Origin: Flaveria trinervia
Taxonomy: Eukaryota; Streptophyta; Magnoliopsida; Asterales; Asteraceae
Direction of reading: 5' to 3'
Length of the DNA: 64,000 bases
Assembly (NCBI GenBank): GCA_025506515.1
Contig: CM046442.1
Span: forward strand, 105,746,617-105,810,616
The stretch's first letter is position 1. Every line of letters begins with the position of its first letter. Position numbers and translations under genes: made by a program. A model generated the notes under the pieces. That model had not been told where the DNA came from and searched no databases. It worked only from the letters and a program-made list of their open reading frames with translations. Positions 44,169 through 53,732 of the stretch are shown in pieces.

Positions 44169-46328
44169 CTCCCCCTCAAGTTGAATAGTGGGATCTCCAA
44201 TATTCAACTTGGTTAAACAGTTGCTGAAGATTCTTCCGTTGACGGCTTTCATCAGTATATCTGCAAGTTGGTCTTCTGAGCGAATGAATGGTAGTTCTAT
44301 AATGCCAGTTTCCAGCTTCTCTTTGATAAAGTGTCTGTCGACTTCTACGTGTTTAGTCCGATCGTGTTGAACTGGATTCTCTGATATTTGAATTGACGCT
44401 GTGTTATCACACATTATTTTGCTGGTTTTGGTTGGAGGGAAGCCGATCTCAGTTAGTAGTTTTCGTATCCATAAGACTTCTGCGATTCCTCTTGCTATTC
44501 CTCGGAACTCGGCTTCAGCACTGGATAGTGCTACCACTTTTTGTTTTTTGCTTCTCCATGTAACTAGGTTTCCTCCAACTAGAGTGAAGTAGCCTGAGGT
44601 TGATTTCCGATATCCTTTATCTCCTGCCCAATCAGCATCAGTGTATGCCTGGATCTCTAGATGTTTGTTTTGCTTGAAAAGAACCCCATGACCTGTTGTT
44701 CCTTTCAAATATCTGATGATCCTCCATACTGCTTCCATGTGTGTTACTTGTGGTTGGTGCATGAATTGGCTGACTACTCCAACGGCATAGGCTATATCTG
44801 GACGTGTGTGGGAAAGATATATTAGTTTTCCCACCAACCGTTGGTATCTTTCTTTGTCTGCAAGCTCTGCTCCTTCGATCATGTGAAGTTCGTGATTTGC
44901 CATCATTGGGGTTTCTGTGGGCTTACAGTCGATCATTCCTGTTTCTGCTAGAAGGTCCAGGATATACTTCTTCTGACAAATGAAGATCCCTTGTTTGGAC
45001 CTTAATACTTCGATTCCCAGAAAGTACTTGAGTCTTCCCAGGTCTTTCATCTCGAATTCTACGAATAATCTTTCCTTCAGCCGCATCATTTCTTCTTCGT
45101 CGTTTCCTGTAATTATCATGTCATCAACATAAATAATTAAACATGTCACAAGTTTACCTCTTTGCTTTAGGAAGAGAGTGTGATCCGAGTTGCCTTGTTG
45201 GAAACCATATTTCTTCATTGCTATAGTGAATCTCCCAAACCAGGCTCGGGGTGATTGTTTTAGTCCGTATATTGCCTTTTTTAGTCGACATACTTCTTCT
45301 GCTTTGTAGCTTCCTTCGAATCCCGGTGGAGCCTCCATATAGACTTCTTCTTTTAATTCACCGTGGAGAAAGGCATTCTTCACGTCGAATTGGTGGAGCG
45401 GCCATCCTTCATTTGCAGCTACTGAGAACAACACCCTGATTGTGTCCATCTTTGCCACTGGGGAGAAGGTTTCTGAATAATCGATTCCGTATGTTTGGGT
45501 GTATCCTTTAGCTACTAGCCGAGCTTTATATCTTTCAATGGTTCCATCAGGTTTATGTTTGATTGTGAAGACCCAGCGACAACCAACTTGCTTCTTCCCA
45601 GATGGGAGAACGCACTTCTCCCATGTGTCACTTTTCATTAATGCTCTCATTTCGGTTTCCATTGCCTCTTTCCAGTTCTTTGATTGTAGGGCTTCTTCTA
45701 CCGAGGTCGGAATTTTTTCTGTGTAGAGTGATGAGGCAAAGGCTTTTGCTTCTTGAGTCAAATTTCCTTGGGCTATGTTGGCCATTGGGTATCTAGAGGT
45801 TCCTGCTTGTTTCTCCGGAGAGTATCGTTTTGGTGGCACCCCTTGGTTAGTTCGGGGTGGTAGAACGTATCTCCCGGTCTCTTCCTGTGTTGGTTCATTG
45901 GTCTCTTCTTCCTCGAGCTCCCCCTCTTCATCTGGCACTTGTTCTACTTGTTCTGTGACATTTTCTTCATGAATAATGTCAGATTCTATATTTTGATTAT
46001 CTATGTGGGGGTTATTTACCTCAGGTGTTGGATTGGAATGATTTGGTTCGGCAGTGACACTGATTTGTGGTTCAGTAGGTTGTGTGGATTCGGATGACTC
46101 GTTTTGGGCCCTATCACTGACTTCTCCTGCTGGTGACATCCATTGTAGCCAACTCAGTGTGTCTTCATACGTCGTCTCCCCCTGACCACTGTGTTGGGAT
46201 TTGTAAAAGAACTCTGTTTCGAGGAAGTCACAGTTCATAGTAGTGTAGATCAACCGTTTTCTTGGACTGTAACATCGATAGCCCTTTTGGTTGACCCCGT
46301 ACCCTACAACACACATTTCTCGGCGCAT
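44163..46328 (-). CDS. Element E integrase tail, reverse transcriptase and RNase H
   Basis: One open frame of 721 codons. It begins in the integrase C-terminus (GYGVNQKGYRCYSP) after a frameshift, so its first ATG (46328) is not a natural start. A Glu/Thr-rich linker (residues 45-180) precedes RT: EAMETEMRALMKSDTWE, GCRWVFTIKHKPDG, HQFDVKNAFLHGEL, YGLKQSPRAWF and the catalytic IYVDDMIIT. RNase H has YTDADWAGDKGYRKSTSG, SSAEAEFRG, MCDNTASIQIS and RTKHVEVDRHFIKE. The frame ends LEGEC with the TAA contributed by the LTR. RT copies RNA to cDNA and RNase H removes the template. All catalytic residues I can identify are present. Confidence 0.92.
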   Translation of the reverse strand: MRREMCVVGYGVNQKGYRCYSPRKRLIYTTMNCDFLETEFFYKSQHSGQGETTYEDTLSWLQWMSPAGEVSDRAQNESSESTQPTEPQISVTAEPNHSNPTPEVNNPHIDNQNIESDIIHEENVTEQVEQVPDEEGELEEEETNEPTQEETGRYVLPPRTNQGVPPKRYSPEKQAGTSRYPMANIAQGNLTQEAKAFASSLYTEKIPTSVEEALQSKNWKEAMETEMRALMKSDTWEKCVLPSGKKQVGCRWVFTIKHKPDGTIERYKARLVAKGYTQTYGIDYSETFSPVAKMDTIRVLFSVAANEGWPLHQFDVKNAFLHGELKEEVYMEAPPGFEGSYKAEEVCRLKKAIYGLKQSPRAWFGRFTIAMKKYGFQQGNSDHTLFLKQRGKLVTCLIIYVDDMIITGNDEEEMMRLKERLFVEFEMKDLGRLKYFLGIEVLRSKQGIFICQKKYILDLLAETGMIDCKPTETPMMANHELHMIEGAELADKERYQRLVGKLIYLSHTRPDIAYAVGVVSQFMHQPQVTHMEAVWRIIRYLKGTTGHGVLFKQNKHLEIQAYTDADWAGDKGYRKSTSGYFTLVGGNLVTWRSKKQKVVALSSAEAEFRGIARGIAEVLWIRKLLTEIGFPPTKTSKIMCDNTASIQISENPVQHDRTKHVEVDRHFIKEKLETGIIELPFIRSEDQLADILMKAVNGRIFSNCLTKLNIGDPTIQLEGEC
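44169..44180 (-). other. Element E polypurine tract
   Basis: Minus-strand TTGAGGGGGAG immediately before TGTTAAAAG. It is also coding (LEGE). Confidence 0.8.
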
Positions 46329-46669
46329 GGATTGAGTTTGGTCCGATCGGTTTTAGGGATGTGAACAAAGACAGAGCAACCAAAGATTCGTGGTTGTAGC
46401 GTAAGGGCTGGAGGAAGTTTAGTAAATTCAGACAAGGCTTGGATGGGAGTTTTAAGGTCAAGAGCTTTGGTTGGTAATCGATTAATTAGATATGTGGCGG
46501 TGGCAAGTGCCTCTGGCCAGAAAGATTTAGGGACGTGTGACTCAATCAGAAGGGCACGAGTTATTTCTAATAGAATACGATTTTTTCTTTCAACGGTGCC
46601 GTTTTGTTCGGGTGTGTGTGGACACGAAGTTTGATGAACTATCCCTTTATTTTGACAAAATTGTTTCAT
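46304..46669 (-). CDS. Element E integrase core, middle fragment
   Basis: 121 codons carrying MKQFCQNKGIVHQTSC, HTPEQNGTVERKNR (the E of D-D-E) and SFWPEALATATYLINRLP, then FGCSVFVHIPK. It is joined to the upstream ORF by a one-base shift near 46675, just after SDNGGE, and to the downstream ORF by another near 46318, after AEKCV. Both shifts look like single-base losses, so this is a piece of one polyprotein. Confidence 0.9.
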   Translation of the reverse strand: MKQFCQNKGIVHQTSCPHTPEQNGTVERKNRILLEITRALLIESHVPKSFWPEALATATYLINRLPTKALDLKTPIQALSEFTKLPPALTLQPRIFGCSVFVHIPKTDRTKLNPCAEKCVL

Positions 46670-48906
46670 TAAGTTATTGACAATTCTCCCCCATTATCAG
46701 AACGGAGGATTTGAATATTTTTGTTAAACTGTGTTTGAATCATGTTGTAAAAAACCTGAAATTTATCGTGCACCTCAGATTTATGTTTTAGGAAGTAAAT
46801 CCACGTCATTCGCGTACAATCATCCACAAAAAGTAAGAAGAATCGATAATTTTGCCCCCCATGTACCTCTGCGGGTCCCCAGACATCAGAATGTATTAAG
46901 GAAAAAGGTAGATTGACTTTGGTGTTATTAGACTTAAAAGAATGTCTATGACTTTTTGCCAACACACAAACTTCGCAATTGAAATGTTTATTGGAAGGAA
47001 ATAGTTTTGGAAACAAAAGATTTAAATAACTAATAGATGGATGCCCCAACCTTCGATGCCACAACCATGCTTCTCGATTAGTCGTCCCATGAGCTAATAG
47101 ACTAGTGCCTTCTTGAGTCACCTCATCCACATAGTACAAACCTTGACGTTCAGTGCCACGCCCAATAATCGTTCCAGTCCTGATGTCCTGAAGAATGCAA
47201 AATGTAGGGTGCATTAAGACTGTACAATTTAGTTCCTTGGTTACATGACTAATAGATAGTAATTTATGTGATAATGATGGAACATATAAACAATTTGAGA
47301 GTTTAAGACGTGGAGATATCTCAACCGTACCTCCCCCTTTAACAGGCATTACACCCCCATTAGCCGTTTGAATGTGCGTTCTATGGGGTTTGGATGTAGA
47401 GACAATATCAGAAATATCGTATGTCATCGTGTCGGTTGCCCCACAATCAAGAATCCAAGGTTGTGTTTTATTGTCACATTTAGTGTTTACTAAATTGGCT
47501 TGACCATAGCTAAGTGAAGAAAAAAAATTATTGTTTGTACATGAATCAGAATTTTTATGAACAATATGAGAATTTGTGTCTAATAAATTAAACATATTAA
47601 AATTGGAACTAGACATTTGTTTTGAACTAAAAAGGTCAGGGTGTTCTTTAAATAACTTGTTAAGGTTGGGGGTTTGTTTTGTAAAATGTGAATTAAAGGT
47701 GTCATTGTTCAATACTTGGGGGGGGGGGTTAAGGGAAACATTGTAATTAAAATTGAAATACGGTGGGCTTGAGGGAGAACCCCCAAACCCGGTACCTTCG
47801 AGGTTATCAACCGCAGCCGCCGTCGCCACCCCTCCGAAGCCGCCGGACTCCATGGTGCGGTGAGGGTCGTCGCCGCCGCTGCCAGTAGCATCCTTGCTGC
47901 CCACGGTGGCTGGTGACCGGCCATCGGTTCCTTTCTTCCCCTTCTTGTGACCATCGTTCCACCACTCCGGATATCCGACGAGTTTGAAGCACTGGTCTTT
48001 GGTGTGTTTGGTCATGCCACAGTGGCTACACTTCAGGTTGGTTCTATCAGTCCGGGATGATGTACCCGATTTCAGGTCTGACCGGCGCCCCTTCGAAACA
48101 AGCCCTAAACCATCGGGTTCGTCTGGTCCGGTGACAACAAGACCGGCCGCCACACCTTGGTCTACTGGGTTAGTCTTGGATGTGAGTCCGAGAATATTCC
48201 GGTGGGCCGCTTCTTTCCGGACGGCGGCGTAGGCGCCCTCGGGTGAGGGTAGCGAGTCCCACCGGAGTATCTCCCGTTTTATCGGGTCATACTGTCGGTC
48301 AAGGGCGTTTAGAAATTGGAACAGTTTAGTTTCAGATCTGATGTTGTTGTATGTGGTGATATCAGCAGCACACTTCATTGGGTTTGGGTCTCGTCGTTCG
48401 ATTTCACCCCAGATCCCTTGCATTACTAGCCAGAAATCTTCGAGAGGCACCCCATTCTGCTTCATCTCATTTGCTTTGACGTGTAAGTCAAAGGTCTGCA
48501 ATTTGTCCTTCCCACTGCTGTAAGTAATTGCAAGAGCATCCCACAATGATTTTGCAGTGGGAAACTCGGTTAAATTACTTGCGAGTGTGGGTTCGATGTT
48601 TTGTATTAGCCACGAAAAAACAACAAGGTCATCCTGTTCCCACTGATCAAATGTGTCATCAGTTGGAGCTGGAGGTTTCGGATTTCCCGAGAGATGGCCG
48701 AGGAGGTTCTTTGATTTACCTCCTATGGCCACTCGGATCATCCGAGCCCATAAAGCATAATTCTTGCTGTTTAGTTTGAGGCTAATTTTGAGGCTGTCGG
48801 ATAGGCTCTGTTTTTGATTTTGGTTTTGGGGAAGGCTGTTTTTGAGTAGGTTTGCAAGCTGGGTTGAAAGGTCATCGTTGCCGATCAGATTGCCGTCTTC
48901 GGACAT
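46669..48906 (-). CDS. Element E gag, protease and integrase N-terminal half
   Basis: The start at 48906 (MSEDGNLIG) is preferred over the ATG at 49002, which lies in the LTR. Gag: LKLNSKNYALWARMIRVAI, DDTFDQWEQDDLVVFSWLIQNI, FLNALDRQYDPIKREIL. Zinc knuckle: CSHCGMTKHTKDQC. A Gly/Ser-rich linker of high GC (47800-48000) follows. Protease: WILDCGATDTMTYD, with Cys where DSGA is usual. Pre-integrase: LWHRRLGHPSISYL and CEVCVLAKSHRHSF. Integrase: SLIHSDVWGPAE, FVDDCTRMTWIYFLKHKSE, ILRSDNGGE, then a frameshift. About 745 codons from 48906. Confidence 0.92.
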   Translation of the reverse strand: MSEDGNLIGNDDLSTQLANLLKNSLPQNQNQKQSLSDSLKISLKLNSKNYALWARMIRVAIGGKSKNLLGHLSGNPKPPAPTDDTFDQWEQDDLVVFSWLIQNIEPTLASNLTEFPTAKSLWDALAITYSSGKDKLQTFDLHVKANEMKQNGVPLEDFWLVMQGIWGEIERRDPNPMKCAADITTYNNIRSETKLFQFLNALDRQYDPIKREILRWDSLPSPEGAYAAVRKEAAHRNILGLTSKTNPVDQGVAAGLVVTGPDEPDGLGLVSKGRRSDLKSGTSSRTDRTNLKCSHCGMTKHTKDQCFKLVGYPEWWNDGHKKGKKGTDGRSPATVGSKDATGSGGDDPHRTMESGGFGGVATAAAVDNLEGTGFGGSPSSPPYFNFNYNVSLNPPPQVLNNDTFNSHFTKQTPNLNKLFKEHPDLFSSKQMSSSNFNMFNLLDTNSHIVHKNSDSCTNNNFFSSLSYGQANLVNTKCDNKTQPWILDCGATDTMTYDISDIVSTSKPHRTHIQTANGGVMPVKGGGTVEISPRLKLSNCLYVPSLSHKLLSISHVTKELNCTVLMHPTFCILQDIRTGTIIGRGTERQGLYYVDEVTQEGTSLLAHGTTNREAWLWHRRLGHPSISYLNLLFPKLFPSNKHFNCEVCVLAKSHRHSFKSNNTKVNLPFSLIHSDVWGPAEVHGGQNYRFFLLFVDDCTRMTWIYFLKHKSEVHDKFQVFYNMIQTQFNKNIQILRSDNGGELSIT

Positions 48907-48981
48907 GGCGATCTGATCTTGGTGATGAAGCGCAGGTAGATGATGAGCACGAGCAAATGAACTGATCCAAGGATCATTCAC

Positions 48982-48993
48982 TGCTCTGATACC
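48982..48993 (-). other. Element E primer binding site
   Basis: Minus-strand TGGTATCAGAGC next to the 5' LTR end. Confidence 0.9.
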
Positions 48994-48994
48994 A

Positions 48995-49204
48995 TGTTTC
49001 ACAATGATAATCAGAATACTATTGATTGTATTTGCTTGTCTTACAATGGAGATAATTACAGGGATTAAATAGGAGCCTATTAAGGTTTATACAAGGAATT
49101 ACAGCCTGTGATACAATGGGTTTTCCTATAATTAGAGTTGGTTATTTTTTGTTGGGATAGAATGTTGAGCTGATCCCCCAATTTCCTCATTCTTTCTTTT
49201 AACA
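48995..49204 (-). repeat. Element E 5' LTR (right)
   Basis: Same ends and length as the left LTR. Differences by eye: one G/A near 49082, one G/T near 49150, one G/A near 49161. Confidence 0.92.
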
Positions 49205-49209
49205 CATGT

Positions 49210-51000
49210 ATCTAGCAATAAATATACTATAGCTTCAGAAACAGTGTGTATCCATCTTCACCTTTATTCATTAGTGAAGAAATTATAGTTTACAATGATT
49301 ACGGAAAATAATTCATTGATCACCAATGAATATATGTATCATGCGTAAGTAAAGTAGTTGTTTATATTTAATAGTTTTCAATTCGTTCTAGTTCAAACTC
49401 CCTTTATGTAATAAAACGAAATGTTATGATAAAAATGAGGAAAAAGAAGTATGATATGTTATAATTTCCCTTTTTCCATCTCCTTTTCATGTTCCCTTTT
49501 ACTCATGTGCCACATGTTCATACCTTTTTCTATCATAAATTCTTTTGTAAACATGTGTGTGCATACATATAATACACTCATAAGAAACTAAGCACCACAA
49601 CTTAAACCTATATCAACTCATACTTGGAAGGAAACCTGTGTGAAAGTTGGAAGAAAAAGAGGGATTATTCAACCTTGGTGTCCCTAAAAAACTATATTAT
49701 CTTTCTAATCAGCATTGTCTCCCTACAAGGGGAAAGAGCAAATCATGATGATGACCTTTATTTATAATTATAATATATCTAAATATATTATTCTGATTAT
49801 TTCATCCATTAAAATAATAAAATATGTTCATCTAAGGAATGAGATAGACATGGCAAAGTAGCACAAAATCTTTAGAGCGCATTTTTTTAAATTACAATTC
49901 TACATGGCACTCCATTAATCATGTATATTTATTACATAATAATTTATTCATTGGACATTAGTTTCTAGGTTAGCCATGCTTTAAGAGAAAGCATTCGTTA
50001 ACGAAAATTGTTCACAAATAGTTCTACACTTTTAACGAAGATTTATGCCCTTCCTCTCGGTTCCACTATTTTGTGTGTCATCGCCGACGCTTAAAGTCCA
50101 GCCAATGCTATCTTTATGTTGTTGTTGACTTCACTCCCGTAAGCCCGTAACACCTTTAGGTAGCCAACTTCTCCAACGCCCTCCTGTCTTTTAAAAACAT
50201 GAGATGAACAAATAAAAAGTGACAAATCTAACTAAAGATGTATTCGATTATAAATCTTAAAAAGAATTTAGATCGAGTTTGATGTAACTTATAGAGTAAA
50301 TTAGATAAAATAACCTTTATCTTTATGACTGATTTTTTTCAACCTATCTCTTTAATAATTGCATTAAACAACTTTTATGTATATGATTTGTTTTATCTTT
50401 GGTCCTCGCTCTAATGGTCCTTAATTTACATTGTTAAGTTATGTCACATGATTATCACATGACGGTATGCGTATAAGAAAATATCCAACTGGAATTTTTC
50501 TAAACGAATCAACACATTAGGAAGTTATTTAAGAAAATATAATCCGTAAAATGTTGTGACTGATTGACAAGTAAAATATATAAAAAAATTATTTTTTATC
50601 ATCAAATATTTGAAATTTTAGTTATATAAAAAATTATTGTATTAGTTATAAGATTTAAGTACCAATAATAAACTTAATAAACGGGAATTAGAATGCCAGA
50701 CATGTGATGTTATTTAGATATTTTTTTGCAAATTAGAATACTAGTTCTAGAAAAATTTATTGTATCAAATAATTTCGATGATGATATGATTGTGAAAAGT
50801 ATCAAAATTTCTTCATGTGGTATGCATTTAAATTTTTGGCCATTAAGTTTATATTTTTATCGGAAAACTAAGTTTATTATAGATGATAAATCATACGATG
50901 CAATCATTTCTTGTATGAGGTGTAACACGTTAGTGTCAACGTTTTATCAATCATATTTTTCTACATCAATTCATTTTTTGATTATGCTGATTGTGTCTTC
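49210..51000. other. AT-rich intergenic DNA
   Basis: I see no gene. The only long open stretch (50726-51022) is AT-rich with no recognisable motif and looks random. Confidence 0.5.
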
Positions 51001-52601
51001 TGTAACGTCCGAAAATCAATAAAAGAAGAAAAATAAATAAATGAGACATTTTAATAAACAAAAGGGAAAAAAGTGGGAATAGGAAAAAGATGTTTGTGTG
51101 TGGGTATAAATGGGAAGGTTAAAAACTCTCTATCGATTCTAGAGAGAGAAAGTTAAAAATAAAATGTATGATTTTTATGATGATTTCTTTTAAATCAAAG
51201 CTATATCTAAGCTACTAATTGTTTTCCATGCAACTCTTTCTGTAGAATTTGAATATTTACATGTCAATGGTGTAGATGTCAAGTTTTGCTCTCGGGTTTA
51301 GGGTTTTGTTTGATAGCTTGATAAGATGAGTTCTAGATCCTCACTTTTTTACATGTTTTTTTATCCTTTGGGGCTGATGTGCTATTATGATAAGCGTCTG
51401 ATAAATGTATGTTTTCTAAAATAAAGGTGGCACCTTTACAAAATAATCATGTTTAAAAAAAAGTTATGGTAATGTTTGATGCATGATATGTTTTAAATTT
51501 GAATTCTAGCTATTGGAAGAATAGATCTATGAATTAGGTTCACGTATAACTTGATTATGTCGTAAAATACCTAAGTTTGAAATTAGGTAAAGGGTATAAT
51601 ATTTACTAAGTGTTGTCATTCACATTAAATACCCACATTGGTTATTACACCCACATTAGTCTCATGTTCACTTTAACCAATACCCGTATTTGTTCCTAGG
51701 TTCAAAGCTACTAAGTGCTGGTCATCCGATGACCACACTATTCCTTCACCCATATCTGTTCCAAGTTGACGCATAAGCCTAAGTACTGTTACTCATATTA
51801 GTTACTATTACCTGCATTAGTTATTGTTACCCAAGTCAGTTATAGTTACCAACATAGTTACTGTTACCCGGATAATTGTTACCCGCTTTAAATGATACCT
51901 AGAAATTTTATTTGGGTTAATGCTCTGTTTCTACTAAGGGTTATTAGGTGGTTATTATATGATTAATATTGAATGTTCCATGCTATGTGATGTTAATGGA
52001 AGGATATCTTATAGGTCTTTGCTATGATAAAAGTGGAACAACAATGAACGAAAAAAATAATAGTGAAACCTAATGAATGTTATATCGAGCCCTAATGATG
52101 ATGAAATGTATTACAAGCAAAATGAATGGAGGTGCATGACCATGTTGTCATTAGCTCAGCTGATGTTCAGCTGTTTCAGCCCATGAGGATGCCATTTTAG
52201 GTCTAATCCTTGTTATTGACCAATGAATGAATGAGACCCATATTCATGAGTAGGCTTTGTGCTAGTAGTATGGGTCAACTGTTAGGGTTGGCTACCATGA
52301 TAAATGTATACTGATAGGGGTTTAGAATTTGTTACCAACCATGTGATGTAGGAGTTTTCCTTGTGTAATCCGAGTTAAGAAAGAGTAAAGATAATAAAAG
52401 AAAGAAATATAATGAACATGTTAAGTCAATTAACTATTATATATGATGAATGTGTTTGTAGGACCGGTTAAGGGTGGTCAATACAATCAATTTCATAATG
52501 AGGAGAGTGTTTAGAACACTTAACAGATAAAATAGGGAACCTATTCTATCTAGAAAATACTAAGAACACAAGAAAGTAGTGAGACAAAATAAAAGAATAA
52601 G
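51001..52601 (+). repeat. G: gypsy LTR-like fragment, interrupted by F
   Basis: Begins TGTAACGTCCGAAAATC, like the D LTR start (TGTAACATCCGAAC). It has GGTATAAATGGG (near 51113) followed by an AGAGAGA run. It also has blocks resembling the D LTR (TTGTTATTGACCAATG near 52211, repeated TTACC/CATTAG words at 51620-51900). The sequence continues to the F insertion. The far end is not found after F. Confidence 0.5.
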
Positions 52602-53240
52602 TGTTGATACAAATATGTCCCTAGATCATGATATGAAATGTAATAGATCTTGTTTATCTAATTCTGGTGTAATTTGACATGATGAATGAAATGATATTGG
52701 TTGATTGTGATTTGTAATGATTAATATTTCATTTATAAGTTGATATAAAATTGGTTATTAGGTTAGTGATTGGTTGAATGTTTACATATAATGTTTACTA
52801 ATTAATACATTCAAACTTAACATAATGAAGTTCTCATGCGAATGGCTCATGCGATTGGCTCAGTCGCACGACTGAACACTCAGTCGTGCGGATGAATCAA
52901 CCGCATGGTTCAATCGCACGACTGAACCATACTAATGGTTGAGTCGCACGATTGAATAATACCAACCTATAAATACAACCCAATTCGTGAAAAATAGGGA
53001 CTCTCGATTAATTACTATTCCAGACGTACCCTAGCCGTCCAGAAGCCTCCCAATTCGTTCTCCAAGTTCATAGAACATATTAGATCGATTCCCAATCAAT
53101 TTCTAACGTTAGTTTCAATTCTTGATTGATTCTTCGTGTGTTCTCACTGATTGGATCGCCAATCAAATAGGATTCCGCACTATTTGATCTGGTTTACACG
53201 CTAATCTCCAGGTATTTTGTTCATATACCAGGTCCTAACA
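52602..53240 (+). repeat. Element F 5' LTR (639 bp)
   Basis: TGTTGATACAAATATG to GGTCCTAACA. A cluster of CGCACGACTGA-like words lies at 52838-52957 just upstream of a TATA box (TATAAATAC, 52968-52976). Confidence 0.92.
52968..52976 (+). promoter_or_regulatory. Element F LTR TATA box
   Basis: CCTATAAATACAACC about 10-20 bases after the last CGCACGA word. The F-related solo LTR has the same arrangement in reverse near 37417. Confidence 0.6.
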
Positions 53241-53242
53241 AG

Positions 53243-53254
53243 TGGTATCAGAGC
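53243..53254 (+). other. Element F primer binding site
   Basis: TGGTATCAGAGC two bases after the LTR. Confidence 0.92.
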
Positions 53255-53459
53255 TTTGGCTCTTGATTACGTGTGATTCAATCAAGATTGATAAAAAGTT
53301 TGTGTTTTTGCACTAAAAACGCAATCTTTTGTGTCAAAAGTGATCTTGGACGTTCCCTGCTCATCAAAGTTTGGTTTCTACGGACTAAGACGATTAGACC
53401 TTGCGAAATTTCGAATTTTTACGGCTAAAACACGTTTAACCTAGAAATTTTTGCAAAAC

Positions 53460-53700
53460 AGCAGCTTCAGTCGCACGAGTGAGCCATTCGCACGACTGGA
53501 CCTCATTCGCATTGCTCAGACGCACGATTGGACATAGTCGCATCTCCATTCGTACGAATAAACCTTTCGGGCATAATGTTCATACGCATCAGATTCATTC
53601 GCACGACTGAGCTAATCACTTAGTTCAGCCGCATGATTGAACTAGTCGTAGAGTTCATACGCATGACTAGTCCATTCGCACCCTTCAGTCGCCCCAGTGA
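53460..53700. repeat. CGCACGACTGA-word array in F leader
   Basis: About 14 words of the type TTCGCACGACTG or TCATACGCATGACT at 15-20 base spacing, between primer site and gag. Many contain AGTCG-NN-CGACT, which is self-complementary. The same vocabulary occurs in the F LTR and in the solo LTR at 37430-37660. Confidence 0.8.
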
Positions 53701-53732
53701 CAATTTTTTTATTAGACTTAAACTTATTTGCA

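Larger units (their letters stand above)
43959..49204 (-). mobile_element. Element E: short-LTR Ty1/copia retrotransposon, nearly intact
   Basis: 210-bp LTRs at 43959-44168 and 48995-49204 differ at three positions by eye. The 5-bp duplication CATGT (43954-43958 and 49205-49209) is perfect. Primer site, gag-pol and polypurine tract are all present. Two single-base frameshifts are the only clear defects in the polyprotein. Size (5.2 kb), small LTRs and a CX2CX4HX4C knuckle followed by KLVGYPEWW resemble Ale/Ivana-type copia elements; lineage not settled. The youngest-looking insertion here. Confidence 0.95.

Noticed and set aside
47709..48232. Extra ORFs on both strands in the GC-rich part of element E
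   Set aside because: Shadows of the Gly/Ser-rich gag linker, which is the real frame.
50726..51022. 98-codon ORF
   Set aside because: AT-rich, no motif, no homologue in the window; consistent with chance.
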